Below are positions 21,519 through 25,637 of a DNA stretch of 25,637 nucleotides, one piece after another (position 1 is the first letter of the stretch; the number at the start of each line of letters is the position of its first letter). The notes under the pieces are model-generated. The model saw only the letters and a program-made list of their open reading frames with translations, did not search any database and was not told the origin of the DNA. The translations under genes and the position numbers were made by a program. The DNA comes from a virus, in IMG/VR virus record IMGVR_UViG_3300044845_000013, positions 1 through 25,637 of that record, one strand, 5' to 3'.

Positions 21519-22076
21519 TTAAAAAACCATTATAGCGTTGTTGTACCCGTTGTCGTTGTAACGTTGCCCACAACGTCCAAAACACGTACCTACGCAGTCG
21601 CACGCATCAATCATGGGGCGTAAATCGGTGTCGCGGTTTTGTAAGCTAGTGAATAACGGAAACAAATTTTTGTTAGCTAGTAACCATCTAGACAAACGGG
21701 CCTCAAAGAAACTGGCTTTTTGTGCGTAATGCTCCATTGAAAACGCAACTTCGGCACGGCTTACGCTATTTGAATAGTCGCCGTTCTGTGTTTGAATACC
21801 TTTGTTTTTAAGTTGGTACGAAAGCCCGAAAACGGCATCCTCTGCCGAGCGCCAAGCCACAACGGGCTGAATGAAAGCTACTAGTTCTTGTTCGTCTTGG
21901 GTTAACGTTTGGTCATTGTAGGCAGCTAGTAGGTAGTTGTAAAACACCGAACCGAGAATAGGTTGTACACGCAAGTCTGATTGCGTTTTAATATACGGGG
22001 TTACGTCTGTAACGTCTACGTTCGCCGTTATTGGCGTGTTCGTCTTTAGGTAGTTTTCAGTTATAAAGTAAATCAT
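21519..22076 (-). CDS. Head-tail connector / adaptor-like protein
   Basis: This 185-residue mostly helical protein begins MIYFITENYLKTNTPIT and contains YIKTQSDLRVQPILGSVFYNYLL, then paired helices (AEVAFSMEHYAQKASFFEARLSRWLL). The helical layout and position right after the portal fit gp6-like connector or adaptor proteins that seal the head; a similar Bacteroidota phage family is DUF6712. The C-terminal CDCVGTCFGRCGQ has four cysteines that may bind metal or be structural. It overlaps the portal gene by 4 nt. Confidence 0.6.
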   Translation of the reverse strand: MIYFITENYLKTNTPITANVDVTDVTPYIKTQSDLRVQPILGSVFYNYLLAAYNDQTLTQDEQELVAFIQPVVAWRSAEDAVFGLSYQLKNKGIQTQNGDYSNSVSRAEVAFSMEHYAQKASFFEARLSRWLLANKNLFPLFTSLQNRDTDLRPMIDACDCVGTCFGRCGQRYNDNGYNNAIMVF

Positions 22077-23386
22077 TTCTTAAACGTTTGGGCGGGTTCT
22101 GGTTGTGCTACTACGTCGCCACCTTCAACGGGTGGTAAGCTTGCAAGCGCTCTAATTTCGTTAGGTGTCATGGTGTCAAGAACTTTTGTAGCTACTAACG
22201 GCGACATAGCGTTCAATGCGTCTTGCGTTTTACTAGCATCGCCCTCAACTTCTACAATTGTTTCGTTAATAATCTGGAAATTCTTAATAGAAAACGCCGC
22301 GCTAATTCTAGACACGTTCAATAGTTCTTGGAAAATTTCGGTTACTTGTTCGCGTAAAGGAATAACAACGTTTTTTTCAAAGATTACGTAGGCTTGTTTA
22401 ATGTCAGCGCCACCACCTAGCGATCCCGTTGTACGCACGCCCATTAAAATAGGGTCGATTGTATGGGCAAAGCAAATTTGCTCGGTGTTTAAAGCACTAG
22501 CCTCTTGAAACAATTTGTCGTTTTGGTTTACTGGGATGCTTTCAATTTTTGGTAATTGGTCTTGGCTATTTGCAAAAAACGCCACACCTTTACCAGCGTT
22601 GGCCGCGCCTTTCATTCTATCAATAGTGTCACGTAACACCTTCTTTTCTTCTTCGCTTTGTGGGCGTTTAGGGAAAAGCATAGCAAAAGACGGGAAAATA
22701 CTATTTTGAATGTTCGACTTTGCAAAATACGAAAGCTCACCCGAAAGAAAAGCGAAGTTTAACGCGCTAGAATACTGCGGTAATGCGTAGTAGTCTTGTC
22801 CAATGCTAGGCAATTCGTAGGCCCATAGCTGGCATTTGTCTGGGCAAAGCGGGTGAAATGGTTTTATTTCTTCTACGTCAATTCTACTTGACCAATCCTC
22901 GCATAAATAGTAGCGGTCTTTTTTATTATTGATCCGTACCTTTTCGGGGCTTACGTTTTCGATGCTTTTAACCTTTCCTTTGTCGTCAAAATGCAACTTA
23001 AAGTAAACACGGTGGTGCATTACTAGTTGTTTTGTAACGGCTTTAACAGACTTTGAAAGCTTCATTTTCTTTTCCCAAGTGTAAAGCGCTAGCTTTTCGT
23101 CTGGTGTTAGCTTGTCCGTTTTAATTTCGTAGCCCGCACCGATTGCCGCATTAACTTTAAAGTCCACTATTGCCCCGTGTAGTGGCGACATATAGTAAAG
23201 TTGGTTTAAAGTTTCTGGAAAAAGGTTGTCTTGTCCGAATGGCACGTAGCCCGCCACTTGGTAGCGTCCGTTTACATAAGGCAAAGTAAGGTTACCGCCG
23301 CCAATTTTACCAAAAGGTGTAGAGAATGACTGGTAGCCCTCTAGTACTTCGGTTTTAGGTTGTTTGAATCTATCGAAAATTCCCAT
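22073..23386 (-). CDS. Portal protein
   Basis: This 437-residue protein has the portal-like features: an N-terminal extended region, a beta-rich wing (HRVYFKLHFDDKGKVKSIENV with SPEKVRI), and the long stem helix after GGADIKQAYVIFEKNVVIPLREQ (about residues 325-360). It ends with MTPNEIRALASLPPVEGGD, the NEIR-type tail common in portal proteins. The portal dodecamer forms the DNA gate to which terminase and tail attach. It lies after capsid and tail-tube genes and about 13 kb away from terminase, an unusual order. Confidence 0.85.
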   Translation of the reverse strand: MGIFDRFKQPKTEVLEGYQSFSTPFGKIGGGNLTLPYVNGRYQVAGYVPFGQDNLFPETLNQLYYMSPLHGAIVDFKVNAAIGAGYEIKTDKLTPDEKLALYTWEKKMKLSKSVKAVTKQLVMHHRVYFKLHFDDKGKVKSIENVSPEKVRINNKKDRYYLCEDWSSRIDVEEIKPFHPLCPDKCQLWAYELPSIGQDYYALPQYSSALNFAFLSGELSYFAKSNIQNSIFPSFAMLFPKRPQSEEEKKVLRDTIDRMKGAANAGKGVAFFANSQDQLPKIESIPVNQNDKLFQEASALNTEQICFAHTIDPILMGVRTTGSLGGGADIKQAYVIFEKNVVIPLREQVTEIFQELLNVSRISAAFSIKNFQIINETIVEVEGDASKTQDALNAMSPLVATKVLDTMTPNEIRALASLPPVEGGDVVAQPEPAQTFKK

Positions 23387-23389
23387 TGT

Positions 23390-23740
23390 TTAGTCGTATA
23401 TCGAAGAAACGGCAACGCCAGCAACAACCATGCGGCCTTCTTCTATTAAATTTAAGTCTGTTGTATTCGTGTTTTCATCTACTATTATAGGCGTGTCACT
23501 TTCAAACACGCTGTATTTGTATTGGCCTTTGATTAGCGTAACGTCTGTGCCTTCTTCTAACGTGAAAAGGTTGTAACGTACGGGCCAGTTGCTAGTGTCT
23601 GTGCCTACCCAATAAATAGGCTCTACGGCGGTGTTATATTCACCCTCAAACACGAACAAATAGTAGGGGTTAACTAACGTCGTCACCTCGCTTAAAGTCA
23701 AAGCAAACGTGTTTATTTCCCCTTTGTCTATGTAAATCAT
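23390..23740 (-). CDS. Small structural protein (116 aa)
   Basis: The start is the ATG at 23740 (MIYIDKGEI), directly preceded by TTAATATAGTT; an upstream ATG at 23779 would remove this shared element. The protein is beta-rich with YYLFVFEGEYNT, RYNLFTLEEG and LIKGQYKYSVFE, a pattern I know in small virion proteins of Bacteroidota phages. It lies between the tail-tube-like and portal genes. A head decoration or connector role is possible; not proven. Confidence 0.65.
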   Translation of the reverse strand: MIYIDKGEINTFALTLSEVTTLVNPYYLFVFEGEYNTAVEPIYWVGTDTSNWPVRYNLFTLEEGTDVTLIKGQYKYSVFESDTPIIVDENTNTTDLNLIEEGRMVVAGVAVSSIYD

Positions 23741-23772
23741 AACTATATTAAAGTTCAAAACCTTAACGTTCA

Positions 23773-23800
23773 AAAACACAAAACCCCCTATAAAGGGGGC
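23773..23800 (-). terminator. Intrinsic terminator after the tail-tube-like gene
   Basis: On the minus strand, CCCCC-TTTATA-GGGGG is followed by TTTTGTGTTTTT. Only about 33 nt separate it from the next start codon, and no promoter is seen, so it probably acts as a partial terminator. Confidence 0.75.
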
Positions 23801-23827
23801 TAGTGTATTCCGAATAAAAGGACCTAA

Positions 23828-24340
23828 TTAAACGAGGCCAGCAACGATAGCTGGGTCAACTGCGTAGGCCAATGTTTCGTTCTCAGCAACAAGCGTAACG
23901 CTGTATTTAGAACCGTCAGCGCGGACCGTCCCAGAACCTTCGCCGAATGCGCTAACTTGCAAGTATGGGAAATACCAATAATTGCCGTTTGCGTCACCGA
24001 TTACAGCGTTCAAGTATTGTTGACCAGCTGCAAGAACTTTAATAGCGCGGCTTTTCTCTTGGTCGCGGCGGTGAAACATTAAGTTAATAGTTTGAGTAAC
24101 GTAAGACGAACCATTGATTAAGTCGATAGTTCCGTCTTCGGTAAAGCTGCCAGTATTACGTTTGAACTCTAAAGCTACGTATGGGGCAGTTTTTGTAATT
24201 GCAGTAACTTCCCAATTTGTACCAGTTGTGTCGGTTGTAATTGCTGTAATGTTGTCTTGTTGGTTAATCAACAAAGTATAAATCCCGCCCGAATTGTTCA
24301 AGCAGTCTTTTAGGATTTCTTCTAAAGTAGCACAAGCCAT
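23828..24340 (-). CDS. Major tail (tube) protein candidate
   Basis: This 170-residue protein is beta-rich: INLMFHRRDQEKSRAIKVLAAGQQYLNAVIGDANGNYWYF, then FGEGSGTVRADGSKYSVTLVAENE (read in pieces). The GSGT-xxxDGSxYxVTL segment resembles tail-tube domains, and the gene sits between two strong terminators like the capsid gene, implying high expression. Role: polymerised tail tube. An alternative is a capsid decoration protein. Confidence 0.65.
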   Translation of the reverse strand: MACATLEEILKDCLNNSGGIYTLLINQQDNITAITTDTTGTNWEVTAITKTAPYVALEFKRNTGSFTEDGTIDLINGSSYVTQTINLMFHRRDQEKSRAIKVLAAGQQYLNAVIGDANGNYWYFPYLQVSAFGEGSGTVRADGSKYSVTLVAENETLAYAVDPAIVAGLV

Positions 24341-24363
24341 TTTTTCTAGTTTTTTTTAGTTAT

Positions 24364-24392
24364 AAAAAAGGGCGGCGTATTATGGCCGCCCC
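24364..24392 (-). terminator. Intrinsic terminator after the major capsid gene
   Basis: On the minus strand, GGGCGGC-N8-GCCGCCC is a perfect 7-bp GC-rich stem followed by six T residues, about 28 nt after the capsid stop codon. The next gene starts just 24 nt further on, so it must allow read-through. Confidence 0.9.
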
Positions 24393-24418
24393 GTATCATT
24401 TTAAATTGTGTCTAACGA

Positions 24419-25345
24419 TTAGTCGAAACAAACGTTGTACATTACAATTTGGTCTGGGTTCGTGTAGTGGAAACCAGCTTTCAAGTTAGCACGTGTACGG
24501 ATGTACGGCTCAGCAACTGAATCAGAAAGGTTAACCGCTTTCAATGCTTTAGCGTCGCCCTCTGCGTCAAATGCGTAGATAAGGTCTGTCTTAAGTGCAA
24601 GAACGATTGTGTTAGCTGGTGCGCCTTCTGCCAAAACAATTTTAATACCTAAGAAAGTAGGTGCTAAAGGTGCAGTAACATAAGTCAAAGTGTTGCCAGA
24701 TGCAGCAGCAATTTGGTAGTCAACGAATACGTCAGAAGAAACGAACATACGAAGGTCAGCGCGCTTAGATTGTACGGCAGCTGGTGAAGCTTGTAGTACG
24801 GCAGTCATTTGCGCAAGAACATTTGAGCTATTGATAGCACCATTGTAAAGGCCGATTACTGCATTGTCAGCACAAAGTTTTTTAACATAACCATCACACA
24901 AAGAAAGAACTGCGTCTTCGCTTTCTGTGTCACCTTGCCAACGGATCAACTCTAAGTCGTTACCGATACGGCCAGCCATTTCATTCCAGTAGTAAGCCAT
25001 GAAAGAAGGTACGCTAAAGTCGCCGTTTGAACCTTGCGACATTTGCAAAGCCAAGAAAGACTGCTCGAGGTCGAACTGACAAATTTGGCTCATTGCTGAA
25101 AGCGCACATACGTCGATGTCTACTGCGTCGAGGTTGTCCGTAGGGGCAGCAAAGTTACATGTAGAAGGCGCAAGTAAGTTACCAAAAGTAACGTTTGCAA
25201 GTTTCGTTGCTGACTTAATACCAGGCAAAGTGCGGTAATTGTCCGCGATGTCTTCGGTTAAGTAAGCTTTTGAGTAGAACTCGTCTGGGTTAGGACATAA
25301 CAACGCGTTTGTGTCTACGTCCAAGTCAAATTTAAGATTTCTCAT
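24419..25345 (-). CDS. Major capsid protein (HK97-like)
   Basis: This 308-residue protein has FMAYYWNEMAGRIGNDLELIRWQGD (about residues 115-140, read in pieces), the spine-helix-like region, and later RMFVSSDVFVDYQIA and TDLIYAFDAEGD followed by RTRANLKAGFHYTNPDQIVMY, a classic HK97-fold C-terminal layout. It follows a scaffold-like gene and precedes a strong terminator. Codons are more uniform than in neighbouring genes, consistent with high expression. No protease gene is visible in the window. Confidence 0.85.
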   Translation of the reverse strand: MRNLKFDLDVDTNALLCPNPDEFYSKAYLTEDIADNYRTLPGIKSATKLANVTFGNLLAPSTCNFAAPTDNLDAVDIDVCALSAMSQICQFDLEQSFLALQMSQGSNGDFSVPSFMAYYWNEMAGRIGNDLELIRWQGDTESEDAVLSLCDGYVKKLCADNAVIGLYNGAINSSNVLAQMTAVLQASPAAVQSKRADLRMFVSSDVFVDYQIAAASGNTLTYVTAPLAPTFLGIKIVLAEGAPANTIVLALKTDLIYAFDAEGDAKALKAVNLSDSVAEPYIRTRANLKAGFHYTNPDQIVMYNVCFD

Positions 25346-25375
25346 TTTGTTGGTTTTTATTTTGTTTTTATTTGT

Positions 25376-25637
25376 TTACTTGTTTGATGCGCGAAAGGCT
25401 TTGAACTTGTCAAATACGCTTGACATTTTTGTGTCTTTAGCCATTTCGATTTCTTCTTCTTCACGAATTACTCCCATTTCTTCGATTTGGTTTTTCAAGT
25501 CTGCAATCATTCCGATTACTGCGTTTACTTGTTCTTCGATGATAGGCATAACAACCGCTTTGATTGCTTCGGCGTCCGTAGCTGGATCAACTGCCATTGC
25601 AGTTTCAGTTACTTCTTCTTCGATTACTTCTTCTTCG
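25376..25637 (-). CDS. C-terminal part of scaffold-like head protein (partial)
   Basis: The frame is open to the window edge beyond the internal ATG at 25597, with an upstream acidic repeat of EEEVIEEEVTETA, so the true start is outside. The visible 87 residues have an acidic helix (NQIEEMGVIREEEEIEMAK) and a basic C-terminal tail (FDKFKAFRASNK). Acidic helical proteins with a basic capsid-binding tail directly before the capsid gene fit scaffolding or assembly-protease/scaffold proteins. This is based on position and composition; no catalytic motif is in the window. Confidence 0.6.
   Translation of the reverse strand, partial: EEEVIEEEVTETAMAVDPATDAEAIKAVVMPIIEEQVNAVIGMIADLKNQIEEMGVIREEEEIEMAKDTKMSSVFDKFKAFRASNK

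Noticed and set aside
1-25637. CRISPR arrays, tRNA genes, integrase or insertion sequences
   Set aside because: No regularly spaced palindromic repeats, cloverleaf-like sequences, recombinase motifs or terminal inverted repeats were seen on either strand.

Overview
This window looks like part of a tailed-phage (siphovirus-type) genome or prophage from a Bacteroidota host, most likely a Flavobacterium-like bacterium. Every supported gene lies on the minus strand, so transcription runs from high to low coordinates. Host evidence: two promoters match the Bacteroidota consensus (TTTG, 18-19 nt spacer, TAnnTTTG); start codons are preceded by A/T-rich sequence rather than Shine-Dalgarno motifs; and several virion proteins resemble families I know from Flavobacterium and other Bacteroidota phages. 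A tape-measure protein and a tail-tube-like protein without contractile-sheath genes favour a long non-contractile tail. No integrase, tRNA or CRISPR array was seen.

Layout in the direction of transcription. (1) 25637-21519, head and connector: the end of a scaffold-like protein, major capsid protein, tail-tube-like protein, a small structural protein, portal and a connector-like protein. Strong terminators follow the capsid and tube genes. (2) 21518-19153, lysis: holin, M15 endolysin, a probable one-gene spanin (lipobox plus C-terminal membrane anchor) and a metallophosphoesterase, closed by a terminator. (3) 18987-13767, early and replication: a consensus promoter overlapping a palindrome drives small ORFs, a DnaA-domain-IV-like protein, a structured leader or small RNA with its own terminator, a replication initiator carrying iteron-like repeats inside its gene (a candidate lambda-O-style origin), a DnaB-like ATPase, a DNA methyltransferase, a coiled-coil protein, NinG and a PD-(D/E)XK nuclease. 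(4) 13762-11632, recombination: a second promoter, ERF annealing protein, a YqaJ-like exonuclease, a MazG-like protein, small proteins including one with an SSB-like acidic tail, and a small HTH protein before a terminator. (5) 11619-8274: small membrane proteins, a sigma-like HTH protein, small ORFs and both terminase subunits. (6) 8243-1, tail: two large tail/baseplate proteins, tape measure, a tail-terminator-like protein, a small protein with five Trp-centred repeats, and the start of a receptor-binding fibre whose codon use differs visibly from its neighbours.

Genes are tightly packed, mostly with ATGA or TAATG overlaps that suggest translational coupling. Several genes are under 60 codons. 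The most noteworthy signals are the iterons plus AT-rich tract inside the initiator gene, the promoter-structure-terminator cassette just upstream of it, the one-gene spanin, the within-operon terminators after capsid and tube genes, and a TTAATATAGTT element directly before several tail or structural start codons. All functional calls come from reading motifs by eye; no database search was run.
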